64,000 bases of DNA, from assembly GCA_025359865.1 (NCBI GenBank), contig JANYDH010000103.1:29952-93951 (forward strand). Reading direction: 5' to 3'. The position numbers and the translations under genes were made by a program. Each line of letters begins with the position of its first letter. The first letter of the stretch is position 1. Positions 1-7,624 of this stretch are shown piece after piece. The notes under the pieces are model-generated. The model did no database searches and had not been told where the DNA came from. It worked only from the letters and a program-made list of their open reading frames with translations. Source of the DNA: Actinomycetes bacterium. GTDB taxonomy: Bacteria; Actinomycetota; Acidimicrobiia; Acidimicrobiales; Ilumatobacteraceae.

Positions 1-566
1 TCTCGCCCCAAGAACGGCGTCACAGCGACGGGCAGGTTCGACTGACGGAGACTTCTGAGCGCCGGGAAGACCTCGTCGCCGATCTGGTGAATCCGCTGGG
101 GCGCGTAGAGATCCTTCAGGCGGTGCTCGCCGAGGTCGCGCAGCCCGACACTGGTAACGAGCGCGACGGTGGACGACGAGACGAGGACCTGACCGCCGTG
201 TCCGGCAGCAGCGATACGGGCCGCCCGGTTCACATCGAGACCAACGTAACCACCGTCGGACGTGACGAACGGCGTCCCGGTATGCACACCCATACGCACC
301 CGCAAGCGACCGGCAGCAAGGCCGGACTGCGCGCCTATGGCCGCGGCGAGCGCACCCGTTGCCGTTGGAAAGGCGATGAAGAACGAGTCACCCTGAGTAT
401 CGACCTCCACCCCACCCTCGGCCGCAGACGCCTCACGAATCACCCGGCGATGCTCAGCGAGAGCAGTGGCGTACGCCTCTGATCCCAACTCGCCCAACAC
501 GCGTGTCGATCCCTCGATGTCGGTAAACAAAAAAGTGACGGTTCCGCTGGGCAGATCCTGCGCCAT
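1..566 (-). CDS. Class III adenylate/guanylate cyclase-domain protein (partial, 3' end outside window)
   Basis: The reading frame opens with an ATG at 566 and runs off the left edge without a stop, giving at least 188 residues. The N-terminus carries the class III nucleotidyl cyclase signature TFLFTDIEGSTRVLGE (about residues 11-26), whose Asp binds metal, followed by the second metal motif EVDTQGDSFF and a downstream GVHTGTP segment. In actinobacteria this domain usually sits at the N-terminus of long proteins that continue with an AAA/TPR region and sometimes a LuxR domain; which version this is cannot be seen here. It is transcribed away from the methyltransferase at 731. The domain call is firm; catalytic activity is an inference. 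Confidence 0.88.
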   Translation of the reverse strand, partial: MAQDLPSGTVTFLFTDIEGSTRVLGELGSEAYATALAEHRRVIREASAAEGGVEVDTQGDSFFIAFPTATGALAAAIGAQSGLAAGRLRVRMGVHTGTPFVTSDGGYVGLDVNRAARIAAAGHGGQVLVSSSTVALVTSVGLRDLGEHRLKDLYAPQRIHQIGDEVFPALRSLRQSNLPVAVTPFLGR

Positions 567-730
567 CGCCGGGATTCTACGCCTGAATCCACCGACTGGG
601 TGCTTGTCGGTCTGGTCGGTCGGGTTTACGGACGGATCGGTGGGGTGGGGTCGGTGTCGCTCCGGGTTGGGGCGCGTTGGAGCAGACGGTCGTGGCGGGG
701 CGGGGTGGCGCGGGTCGGGGATACTTGTGC

Positions 731-1393
731 ATGACTAGTCCCGAGTACGTCGCCTCGACCCGCAAGGTCTACGACTTCTCCGCTGCTCACTATGCATCAG
801 CAGTCGGCACGACCGTCACCTCTGCGTACGAGCGACCGATCGACCGGGCGATCCTGAACGCGCTTGCTGAGGATCTTGTCGACGGCGACCAGGCGAATGT
901 GCTCGACATCGGTTGTGGAGTCGGGCGCGTCGCTGCGTTTCTGCACGAGCGTGGGCTCGATGTGCGCGGCGTCGACCTCTCGCCCGAGATGATCGCGACA
1001 GCGCGCTCGGCTCACCCCCACTTGGCCTTTGACGTGGCGCCGATGACGGAGTTACCCGTCGAGAACGACTCTCTCGGTGCGGCTGTCCTCTGGTACTCGA
1101 TCATTCACACCCCTCCAGCCGCGCTCTCCGATGTCTGGGACGAACTTGCTCGCGTTCTCGCTCGAAACGGCCGGGTGCTGCTTGGATTTCAAGCAGGCGA
1201 CAACGACGAAGTCCAACGCGAGAACGCATACGGTTCGTCGACGACGATGACCTGGTACCGGCACAACGTCGATGATGTCGTGCAGGGCGTCGAGCGGGCC
1301 GGCTTCACGATGCAGGCACGGATCTGGCGCAAGGCTGAACTGGCACACGAGACGACACCGCAGGCGTTCCTCACCTTCCAGCGACAGGCGTAG
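731..1393 (+). CDS. Class I SAM-dependent methyltransferase
   Basis: A 220-residue protein with the Rossmann methyltransferase fold. The SAM-binding glycine motif VLDIGCGVGRVA lies near residues 57-68, followed by the acidic end of strand 2 (VRGVDLSPEMI) and motif IV-like AAVLWYSIIH near residue 118. It resembles small-molecule methyltransferases of the UbiE/Methyltransf_11 group. I chose the ATG at 731 over a start further upstream because the preceding stretch is low-complexity Gly/Arg. It is divergent from the cyclase gene. Substrate unknown. Confidence 0.85.
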   Translation: MTSPEYVASTRKVYDFSAAHYASAVGTTVTSAYERPIDRAILNALAEDLVDGDQANVLDIGCGVGRVAAFLHERGLDVRGVDLSPEMIATARSAHPHLAFDVAPMTELPVENDSLGAAVLWYSIIHTPPAALSDVWDELARVLARNGRVLLGFQAGDNDEVQRENAYGSSTTMTWYRHNVDDVVQGVERAGFTMQARIWRKAELAHETTPQAFLTFQRQA

Positions 1394-1859
1394 TCGACGC
1401 CACTCCAATCGCGCCTTCTATTGCCGTCCGGTTGGTCGATTCGACGCTCGCTATTTGTCAGAAGGCTGTCCCTTGACGATCGTCGTTGCGAGGGCAACGT
1501 CGTTAGCCGAACTGCCATCAGCTCCAGCCTCCAACGCTCGCCTCATGTCTTCGACCGATACCGCGTCGTTGCCATGCTCGCAGGCGCCCCACGCTCCGAA
1601 GCAGTCGCCGGGCTGCGGGGTCGACTCAACCGCCGATCTGCGGAAACGCCATGGCAGCGACGACGGGCGTCAAGGGCCAATAGTTTCTGCCCACGCACGG
1701 CAATTTGCACGCCGAGCGTGACTCGCTGGCCGAAAGTGAACGTCCCAGACCGGCACATATCTGACACGCACAAGGGCTCGATCGGCTGGCGTTATGGGTC
1801 AGTCTCTGGACAGCCGCGGGCACCACTTCGCCGGATACGGCTTGCTTGCTTCATGATCG
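1394..1859. other. Intergenic stretch with no supported gene
   Basis: About 470 bases between the methyltransferase and the DUF5615-like gene. Open frames exist on both strands, but their translations are Arg/Ser-rich, match no family I recognise, and contradict each other. I see no tRNA, strong hairpin or repeat. Confidence 0.5.
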
Positions 1860-2150
1860 TTGAAGATCACGCTCGGCGAGAACATCCCTGGCGCAGTAGC
1901 CGGCATCCTCCGGTCGCGCGGCCACGATGTCGACACCGTACCCGAGGAGTCGCTGGGCGGGCGGGACGATCCGACGGTGCTGAGCGCGGCCATCGACGAG
2001 GGGCGCTTGCTGCTCACGTTGGATCGCGGCTTCGGCGACGTGCGCGCCTACCCGCCGGGCACGCATCCGGGAATCATCGTGATGAGACCAGATGATCAGC
2101 TCGTGCTGACCGTGCTCACCATGGTGGAGATGCTCGTGGACCATCACTAA
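1860..2150 (+). CDS. DUF5615-family PIN-like protein, C-terminus cut by an in-frame TAA
   Basis: A 96-residue product from a TTG start; an in-frame stop lies immediately upstream at 1854-1856, so no longer N-terminus is possible. It has the DUF5615 (PIN-like, Mut7-C related) features: ENIPGAVAGILRSRGHDV near the start, then LLLTLDRGFGDV with the acidic residues, then HPGIIVMR. Members often act as toxin-like nucleases beside a DUF433 antitoxin, but none is seen here. The TAA at 2148-2150 is followed in the same frame by 24 sense codons to TGA at 2223-2225, encoding CITVVQRNVVRVRRP, which looks like the usual family C-terminus. This is probably a recent nonsense mutation; the truncated protein may be inactive. 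Confidence 0.7.
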   Translation: MKITLGENIPGAVAGILRSRGHDVDTVPEESLGGRDDPTVLSAAIDEGRLLLTLDRGFGDVRAYPPGTHPGIIVMRPDDQLVLTVLTMVEMLVDHH

Positions 2151-2285
2151 ATCGAGGGTCTCGCTGGTTGCATCACCGTCGTGCAGCGCAACGTGGTGCG
2201 AGTCCGCCGCCCCGACGCTAGATGAGCTCCGCCGCCCCGGTTGAACTCCCATGAGTGACTGGGATAGCACTGGTAGCCTTGTCCC

Positions 2286-2522
2286 ATGCAAGCAACCGTG
2301 GATCAAGTAGGAAGAATCGTCGTTCCCAAGGCGCTCCGCGATCGCCTCGGCCTGATTGCCGGATCGATCGTCGATATCTCGTTGTACGGCGACGGGCTTC
2401 ATGTCGCTCCCGGGGGGCGCACGGCTCGACTCGAGCGTCGCGATGGAGTGTTGGTCGCAGTGTCAGACACGCTGATCACAGACGAAGACGTGGCCGACCT
2501 TGTCGACTCGACTCGGCGTTAG
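2286..2522 (+). CDS. vapB: AbrB/MazE-type antitoxin (VapB)
   Basis: A 78-residue protein beginning with the AbrB/SpoVT DNA-binding fold: VDQVGRIVVPKALRDRLGL near residues 5-23 is the classic swapped-hairpin motif. The acidic C-terminal tail (ITDEDVADLVDS) is the expected toxin-binding segment. Its stop overlaps the GTG start of the PIN-domain gene by one base (TAGTG), the arrangement of a translationally coupled toxin-antitoxin operon. The complex probably represses its own promoter upstream of 2286. Confidence 0.87.
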   Translation: MQATVDQVGRIVVPKALRDRLGLIAGSIVDISLYGDGLHVAPGGRTARLERRDGVLVAVSDTLITDEDVADLVDSTRR

Positions 2523-2929
2523 TGCTCTGGCTTGCCGACACCAGCGTGGCGGTGCCAGCGTTACAGGCCTCCCATCTGTCGCACATTCAGGTGCAGCGTC
2601 AACTCGCCGGACGCGCACTCGGCTTGACTGCGCACGCTGCCCTCGAAACATATTCTGTTCTGACACGCCTGCCAGGCGATGCGCGCCTGAGCCTGGACGA
2701 CGCCTCGACGCTCATCGCTGAGCGATTCGGTCCCGTCATTGCTCTTGCGGCCGACCATGCCGAGCTCTTGGTACGAACCTTGTCGCAAAATGGCATCGGC
2801 GGTGGCGCCGTCTACGATGCGCTCATTGGGTTCACCGCAAAGCATGCCGGAGGAACACTGCTCACCAGGGATTCACGAGCCCGGGCGACCTACCTCGCAG
2901 TCGGGGTAGACCACGAGGTCCTGAGTTGA
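2522..2929 (+). CDS. vapC: VapC-family PIN-domain ribonuclease toxin
   Basis: A 135-residue protein from a GTG start overlapping the antitoxin stop. The PIN-domain acidic residues are in order: LADTSVAV (Asp6), ALETYSVLTRL (Glu), VYDALIGFTA (Asp) and LLTRDSRA (Asp). This is the four-acid Mg2+ site of VapC endoribonucleases, which typically cleave tRNA or rRNA and are held in check by the partner antitoxin. Length is normal for the family. The stop lies 30 bases before the tRNA-Glu-derived repeat at 2959. Confidence 0.87.
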   Translation: MLWLADTSVAVPALQASHLSHIQVQRQLAGRALGLTAHAALETYSVLTRLPGDARLSLDDASTLIAERFGPVIALAADHAELLVRTLSQNGIGGGAVYDALIGFTAKHAGGTLLTRDSRARATYLAVGVDHEVLS

Positions 2930-2958
2930 GTTTGTCCCCGACGACCGACGACAACTGA

Positions 2959-2997
2959 GCAGCCCCAACGGGATTCGAACCCGTGCCGCCACCTTGA
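2959..2997 (-). repeat. Direct-repeat copy of the tRNA-Glu 3' part (putative attachment site scar)
   Basis: These 39 bases are identical to 5023-5061, the 3' part (T arm, acceptor and part of the anticodon arm) of the intact tRNA-Glu gene. After the repeat the sequence diverges, so this is not a whole tRNA. A partial tRNA 3' end duplicated in the same orientation is the usual footprint of an integrase that recombines within a tRNA gene. The two copies bracket about 2.1 kb. Confidence 0.8.
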
Positions 2998-3426
2998 AAG
3001 AGCGACGTCGAGCACTCGCTTGGCATTGATACGCACGTCAAGACCGGCCGAGCCGCGCAATCCACTGTGACCAGGGAACACATAGGTGACCCGGTGCCAC
3101 CTGTGCAGCGCTTGGCCACCGTGCGCTTGGATCAGCCGGCGAAGCGCCTATCGAAGGACCTGACAACGACCGTCGGCCTGGACGTGGCCGGTGGGATCCC
3201 ATCCGGGTAAACGGAGTAGACGAGGACCCAGCCGTGAGCGATCACGGCTACCATACGAATGGTCATGCGTTCCCTGCATCGGCGCCGCCAGCACCGATCC
3301 GACCGGATCATCAAGGATCAGGTGAGGTCGTCGAGAAGGTCATCGCGATGTTCGGGGTCGCAGCGGTCAAGACCAAAGGTCAGTCGGGACTCGTTGCCCC
3401 ACCGCCACTCGTCGAGCATGCGGGCG
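2998..3426. other. Gene-poor start of the putative integrated element
   Basis: No frame here encodes a recognisable protein. A minus-strand frame near 3318-3450 could be the frameshifted tail of the hypothetical gene that stops at 3427, but I cannot show this. Confidence 0.35.
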
Positions 3427-3759
3427 CTACCGGCTGTAGTGAGAGCGGAGATCCCTACGCGACAGACCCTCGCCGATCTTCCCGGCTGCCAACAGCTTCG
3501 ATGCCTCATCGTCCGCTGCGCTGAACGTGGGGTCGGCTGCGAGTTGCAACGAAACCATCCACGAGCCAAGCCAACGGGTAATCTCGAACACTGTTTCCTG
3601 CGACGGTGCCGCAGCGTTCGCGTTGATCCGATGCATCAACCCGCGCAGGAACGCCTGACGGTCAGCGTCGGTCGGGGCAGCGTTGACGATCGTGTTTGCT
3701 ATGCCGTCGAGATCGACGTCGGCCGCCGCTGCGATCTGTTCCAATGTTGCCCCTGACAT
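3427..3759 (-). CDS. Hypothetical protein inside the tRNA-Glu element
   Basis: A 110-residue predicted protein starting at ATG 3759, starting MSGATLEQIAAAADVDLDG. It is predicted largely helical, with alternating Ala/Asp and Leu/Ile content, a Trp-rich middle (RWLGSWMVSLQL) and a basic C-terminus. I do not recognise the family; the start faintly recalls a helix-turn-helix, but nothing confirms DNA binding. The frame also extends upstream to 3852 with less protein-like content, so the start is uncertain. It lies between the two tRNA-Glu repeat copies and is probably element cargo. Confidence 0.4.
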   Translation of the reverse strand: MSGATLEQIAAAADVDLDGIANTIVNAAPTDADRQAFLRGLMHRINANAAAPSQETVFEITRWLGSWMVSLQLAADPTFSAADDEASKLLAAGKIGEGLSRRDLRSHYSR

Positions 3760-3875
3760 GTGCTCACAGTACACAGTCCGGCGATGCCTACAAACCGCAG
3801 CCTTCTCAGCGTGACCATCGGCACTATTTGCGCTAAACAAGCTGTCGCGCAATGCGGGAGGGGTTGGCGGTACTC

Positions 3876-3899
3876 GATCCCGATCCCGATCCCGATCCC
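3876..3899. repeat. Six-base microsatellite (GATCCC x4)
   Basis: Four perfect tandem copies of GATCCC upstream of the hypothetical gene, in a stretch (3760-4308) where I find no gene. Probably slippage-derived and without a clear role. Confidence 0.7.
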
Positions 3900-4237
3900 G
3901 GCCGTGCGGTCGCGCTGCAGCGTGAACGTTCGGTGCATGACAGGGGGCGTGTGGTGGAAGTCTGGATCAGCGACCGCGGTGGCTGTGCGGGCAGGATCGC
4001 GTCGACTTTCATGTCGCTAGCCCCGATAACTCGACGCGACTCGGCATCGCAACAGCGGGTAGGTCCGGCGGGCGGGCTGTGAGTCGATGACGTCGCGCCG
4101 GCCTGTGCGGCACAACCACGAGTTCAGCAACAACCATGACGCCTTTGCCGACAACATGCCCAGACGGCCAACGCCATCCCAAACCCCACCGGACGGCATT
4201 TTGCGATGGCCTGTAAAGCGACCCGAAGACGCTGGAG

Positions 4238-4287
4238 TAGACCCTCACCCGACACCGGCTGGGGGAACCGGTGAGGGAGAGGGTCTA
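4238..4287 (-). terminator. Strong hairpin downstream of the lysozyme-like remnant
   Basis: TAGACCCTC (4238-4246) pairs with GAGGGTCTA (4279-4287), and an inner CACCGG/CCGGTG stem adds to it. It lies just beyond the stop of the minus-strand transglycosylase-like frame (4309), consistent with a terminator, though no clear T-tract follows. Confidence 0.5.
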
Positions 4288-4308
4288 CGAATTGGCGGGT
4301 GGACAGGG

Positions 4309-4680
4309 TTAGCAGGTGTGCCGTCTGGTCCTCCAGGGGCCACTACCCGCCTGCTCCCATAACGCGCGGGCGAGCGCCCGCATGTTCAACTGGGTGAGCC
4401 CGTACGACCGGTCGCGGCCGCGGCCGTTGTACGCGGCCGGATCACCATGCGATTCGCGCCGCACCATGCACGACAACCACCGCCAGTCCGATTCGGGCCA
4501 GCCGGCGTCGAGCGCCATCTGATGCGATTGCTCGACCTCCGGGCGGGACCACACCCACACCGCCGGTCGGCCGGTGGTGAACGCGTCGTACGCGGCCTGC
4601 TGGTCCGGGGTGAATCGGGTGATCGTGAGGATCGCGACGACCGCAGCCGCCGCCCCTGCATTGCCGGGCGAACGGGATCG
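4309..4680 (-). pseudogene. Lytic transglycosylase/lysozyme-like remnant
   Basis: The minus frame encodes a hydrophobic segment (AAAAVVAILTI) followed by a goose-type lysozyme/SLT-like core: a Trp-rich WPESDWRWLSCMVRRES with the candidate catalytic Glu, then DRSYGLTQLNMRA, the usual GLxQxN substrate-cleft motif. The frame is open from 4680, just below a TGA at 4681-4683, yet has no ATG, GTG or TTG before the GTG at 4560, which falls after the membrane anchor. The protein is very short for an active enzyme and lies inside the tRNA-Glu element, so I call it a decayed gene. A functional short product from GTG 4560 cannot be excluded. Confidence 0.55.
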
Positions 4681-4764
4681 TCACCGCACCGGTCTAGCTC
4701 TCGCAACATTCGGCAAGGCGATCGTCACCTCAAAGGAGTTACAGGCGACACTCGCAGTCGGCCG

Positions 4765-4968
4765 TCAGCAGATTCCACCGCCGCCGCTAGCGGTCTGACC
4801 GTCCGGCGAAACCCCCGACCGGGTGGCCAGCAGCACGTTGAGTAGATCCTGCGCGTCGCGTTTGCCGCCGCGCACGGTGCGGACCGTCTGACGGCGTTGC
4901 CCGGTCACACGGTCACGGCTGGTGCTGATCAGGGTGTGCGTTGTGACCGATCGGTGATTTTGTAACAG
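4765..4968 (-). pseudogene. Tyrosine integrase N-terminal remnant
   Basis: A minus-strand frame ending at TGA 4765-4767 encodes segments such as STSRDRVTGQRRQTVRTV and GGKRDAQDLLNVLLA. This resembles the N-terminal AP2-like/SAM-like arm-binding part of actinophage tyrosine recombinases, which typically read DPxTGRRRxxxRTVRGTKRxA. No start codon is clear and no catalytic domain (R..HxxR..Y) follows, so this is a fragment. It lies about 55 bases from the tRNA-Glu gene, where the integrase of a tRNA-targeted element is normally found, which supports the call. Confidence 0.5.
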
Positions 4969-4971
4969 GAA

Positions 4972-5005
4972 AGAGGCTGTACACGCTAGTGCGGGTACAG
5001 CCTCT
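4972..5005 (-). terminator. Hairpin terminator downstream of tRNA-Glu
   Basis: An 11-bp perfect inverted repeat, AGAGGCTGTAC (4972-4982) with GTACAGCCTCT (4995-5005), around a 12-base loop. On the minus strand it begins about 18 bases after the tRNA 3' end and is followed by a short TTTCC run, as expected for tRNA termination. Confidence 0.65.
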
Positions 5006-5022
5006 GACCTGGGCTTTCTTTG

Positions 5023-5061
5023 GCAGCCCCAACGGGATTCGAACCCGTGCCGCCACCTTGA
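5023..5061 (-). repeat. Second copy of the 39-bp tRNA-Glu direct repeat
   Basis: Identical to 2959-2997. It lies within the intact tRNA-Glu gene (3' end plus one flanking base), marking the regenerated side of the integration site. Confidence 0.8.
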
Positions 5062-5096
5062 GAGGGTGGTGTCCTAGGCCACTAGACGATGGGGCC
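5024..5096 (-). tRNA. tRNA-Glu (CTC)
   Basis: A 73-base cloverleaf on the minus strand. The acceptor GGCCCCA pairs with TGGGGCT (G1-U72 wobble) and is followed by discriminator G; CCA is not encoded. The anticodon stem is CCACC/GGTGG with loop CTCTCAA, giving anticodon CTC (decodes GAG). The T arm contains GGTTCGAATCC. Its 3' part is the target of the putative integration event. Confidence 0.93.
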
Positions 5097-5142
5097 GTGC
5101 AAGTAGCCCCGGCAATCTACCAATCGAGACGCCCTGGACCAA

Positions 5143-5202
5143 CCGGTAAACGACCCGACCGGTAAACGACCCGACCGGTAAACGACCCGACCGGTAAACG
5201 AC
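5143..5202. repeat. 16-bp tandem repeat between tRNA-Glu and tRNA-Gln
   Basis: The unit CCGGTAAACGACCCGA occurs three times perfectly (5143-5190) and then as 12 bases of a fourth copy. It lies between two minus-strand tRNA genes. The units are candidate binding sites or slippage products; no protein is encoded. Confidence 0.85.
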
Positions 5203-5205
5203 GAT

Positions 5206-5228
5206 GGCCGGTCCTTGAAGGACCGGCC
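5206..5228 (-). terminator. Hairpin between tRNA-Gln and tRNA-Glu
   Basis: GGCCGGTCC (5206-5214) and GGACCGGCC (5220-5228) form a perfect 9-bp stem around TTGAA. It lies 11 bases beyond the 3' end of tRNA-Gln on the minus strand. It may terminate the tRNA-Gln transcript or act as a processing signal if both tRNAs share a transcript. Confidence 0.6.
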
Positions 5229-5239
5229 AATCGTATGAG

Positions 5240-5311
5240 CTGGGGAGCAAGGAATCGAACCCTGAATAACAGTACCAGAAACTGCTGTGTTGCCAGTTAC
5301 ACCACTCCCCA
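5240..5311 (-). tRNA. tRNA-Gln (CTG)
   Basis: A 72-base cloverleaf on the minus strand. The acceptor TGGGGAG pairs with CTCCCCA, then discriminator G. The anticodon stem is GCAGT/ACTGT with loop TTCTGGT, giving anticodon CTG (decodes CAG). The T arm contains GGTTCGATTCC. It lies next to tRNA-Glu and close to gltX, whose enzyme often charges both tRNAs in actinobacteria. Confidence 0.92.
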
Positions 5312-5373
5312 TCGGTCGCCCGGTGGAACGCCAAAGTCTAGCGGATCGGGTGCCACCGGCACACCGGTGATTC

Positions 5374-6189
5374 TCAACCGGTGAGCAAAAGCAAGCGACG
5401 AAACCCGATCAACCGGCCGACGGCAATTCCCGCAGCCTCCTCGAACTCGCGCAGGTACGCGGCACCCCCCTGGACCGGGCTGGTACGCGTCGGCGACACA
5501 TACGCAATGAGACCGAGCTCTTGTGCGATCAATCGAATGCGCAGCGAGTGGAACGGGTCGCTGACCAGGAGCACGTTCTTCACGCCCCGATCGGCCAGCA
5601 GTTGGTTCACGCCGACGAGTGAGTCGTACGAGTTGTGACCCACCGACTCGCGCAAGATTGCCGAGTCGGCAACACCCTGCTCGATCAGGTAATCGGCCGA
5701 GGCATCGGCTTCGGTGAAGCGGTCGCCGGGAAGTTTGCCTCCGGTGACCACCACGATCGGGGCGAATCCGGCGTTCCACAAGTCGACGGCGTGATCCAGT
5801 CGGGCTTGGAGCTGCGGCGAGGGCCGTCCGTCGTACTGGGCGGCTCCCATCACCACGATCGCGCCGACCGGTCGGGCCTGGTCGCTGCGTCCGGTCGTCC
5901 ACACCTGGAACACCGTGACGCCGTAGTAGGCCACAGCGGCGACCACGAGCACGATCATCGCACGGATGATCCGACGGCGCCACGGATGGAGCTGTTGGCT
6001 GCGAGGCCCCGCCACGATCGGTACACCACCGATGGGGGTGTCACCGGTCGCAGCCGTGTCCACGGTCGCAGCCGTGTCCACGGTCTCGTCCGTCGCGCGA
6101 CCCTCGCCCGGATGATCACCGGTACTGCGGGCGACGAGCGCGGCGAGTCCGGTGCGGTCGACCTCGTCGTCGCGAAAAGCTCCGCTCAT
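5374..6189 (-). CDS. YdcF-like DUF218 membrane protein
   Basis: A 271-residue protein from an ATG that overlaps the gltX stop (ATGA), so it is translationally coupled to gltX. The N-terminal ~75 residues are polar and Thr/Asp-rich, followed by a single membrane helix ([20 protein letters not shown]). A DUF218 domain follows: [12 protein letters not shown], then [27 protein letters not shown] and [12 protein letters not shown], in the family's order. DUF218 proteins (SanA, YdcF, ElyC) are linked to cell-envelope processes; the reaction is not settled. The domain probably faces outside the membrane. Function beyond the family is unknown. Confidence 0.85.
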   Translation of the reverse strand: MSGAFRDDEVDRTGLAALVARSTGDHPGEGRATDETVDTAATVDTAATGDTPIGGVPIVAGPRSQQLHPWRRRIIRAMIVLVVAAVAYYGVTVFQVWTTGRSDQARPVGAIVVMGAAQYDGRPSPQLQARLDHAVDLWNAGFAPIVVVTGGKLPGDRFTEADASADYLIEQGVADSAILRESVGHNSYDSLVGVNQLLADRGVKNVLLVSDPFHSLRIRLIAQELGLIAYVSPTRTSPVQGGAAYLREFEEAAGIAVGRLIGFRRLLLLTG

Positions 6190-7598
6190 GCTCCCCCGGT
6201 GAGCGTCCGGCCCACGTGCAGCCGACGCAACACCTCGTCGCGCCCGAGCAACTCGAGCGACTCGAACAACGGCGGACCAACCGTACGCCCCGTGACCGCC
6301 ACCCTCACCGGGGCCTGCGCCTTGCCAAGCTTCAGGCCATGCGCTTCGGCCACCCGCTCGAATGCGGTCTTGATCGACTCCGCCACCCACTCCCCCGCCG
6401 CGAACGACTCGATCGTCGAGACCAAGACCAAATCCGCGTCGGCCGACCGGAGCACCTTGGTGACGCTCGCTTCGTCCATCACCGGATCGGCCAGGAACAG
6501 AAAATCGATCATCCCCGGGGCTTCGGCCAGCGTAACGATACGGGTCTGCACGAGGGGGGCCATTGCCACCAGCACATCCTGGTTCCACACCGCTTCGGGA
6601 TGGGCCTCACGCCAGATCGCCAACCACGGCTCGATCGCGTTCACGAAGTCGTCGACGGGCAGCGCTCGGATGTACTCGCCGTTAAACGCCGCCAACTTCT
6701 TGAGGTCGAAGAACGCAGGCGAATGGGTGACGTCTTCGAGGCGGAAGTTCTGCTCGATCGTTGCCCACGGAACGATCTCGGTGTCACCCTTCGGCGCCCA
6801 GCCCAGCGTCATCAGATAGTTCACCATCGCGTCGGACAGGTAACCCTCGTCGCGGAAGCTTTCGAGCGCCACCTTGTCGCGCCGCTTCGAGATCTTCTTG
6901 CGCTGCTCGTTGACCAGTACCGGTACGTGCGCCCACACCGGTGGAGTCTCGCCGAGTGCATTCCACAGCATCTGTTGTTTTGGTGTGTTCGGCAGATGCT
7001 CCTCGGCGCGGATGACATGGCTGATCCGCATCGTGATGTCATCGACCACGTTGGCGAGCATGAACATCGGGCTACCGTTGCCGCGCAGAAGGACGAAGTC
7101 TTCGATGGTGTCGTTGTCGAACGTGACCCCGCCACGCACGGCGTCGTGAACAACCGTAGAACCCGATGGCACTCGAAAGCGCATCGCCCGCCCCGGACCC
7201 GGAGCGACCCCTCGGTCGCGGGAGTAGCCGTCGTAGCCCGGCTTACCATTTGCTTTGGAGCGCTCTTGGATCTGCTCGGGGGTGAGATCGCAGTAGTAGG
7301 CATGACCGGCCGCGTACAAGCGGTTCGCCGCAGCGAGGTGTTCCGTGGCGAAGTTGCTCTGCAGGTATGGCCCTTCGAAGGCCGGGTCATCGCTGTGGAT
7401 GCCGATCCACGCAAGAGCATCGACGATGCCCTGGTTCCACTCCGGCCGGTTACGGGCTTCGTCGGTGTCTTCGATCCGCAGCACGAATGTGCCACCGAGG
7501 CGCTTGGCGAGCGCCCAGTTGTACAGGGCGGTGCGGGCGCCGCCGACGTGGAAGAACCCAGTCGGTGACGGCGCAATGCGAAAGCGGGGGGTACTCAT
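6186..7598 (-). CDS. gltX: Glutamyl-tRNA synthetase
   Basis: A 470-residue class I aminoacyl-tRNA synthetase that attaches glutamate to tRNA-Glu (and in many actinobacteria to tRNA-Gln, later amidated by GatCAB). The HIGH-type motif is [12 protein letters not shown] (residues 9-20), followed by [12 protein letters not shown]. The KMSKS-type motif appears as KKISKRRDK near residue 235, followed by the helical anticodon-binding region. Length is normal for bacterial GluRS. tRNA-Glu and tRNA-Gln lie within 2.5 kb on the same strand. Whether it is discriminating cannot be settled by eye. Confidence 0.96.
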   Translation of the reverse strand: MSTPRFRIAPSPTGFFHVGGARTALYNWALAKRLGGTFVLRIEDTDEARNRPEWNQGIVDALAWIGIHSDDPAFEGPYLQSNFATEHLAAANRLYAAGHAYYCDLTPEQIQERSKANGKPGYDGYSRDRGVAPGPGRAMRFRVPSGSTVVHDAVRGGVTFDNDTIEDFVLLRGNGSPMFMLANVVDDITMRISHVIRAEEHLPNTPKQQMLWNALGETPPVWAHVPVLVNEQRKKISKRRDKVALESFRDEGYLSDAMVNYLMTLGWAPKGDTEIVPWATIEQNFRLEDVTHSPAFFDLKKLAAFNGEYIRALPVDDFVNAIEPWLAIWREAHPEAVWNQDVLVAMAPLVQTRIVTLAEAPGMIDFLFLADPVMDEASVTKVLRSADADLVLVSTIESFAAGEWVAESIKTAFERVAEAHGLKLGKAQAPVRVAVTGRTVGPPLFESLELLGRDEVLRRLHVGRTLTGGA

Positions 7599-7624
7599 GA
7601 TCGTGTCAAGGCTAGCGACGGGGT

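Noticed and set aside
1860..2225. Recoding (Sec or Pyl) at the stop inside the DUF5615 gene
   Set aside because: The codon is TAA, which is used by neither known system, and no hairpin follows; a plain nonsense mutation is simpler.
6216..7568. A 450-codon open frame on the plus strand
   Set aside because: Exact shadow of gltX; the translation is His/Arg-rich without recognisable motifs.
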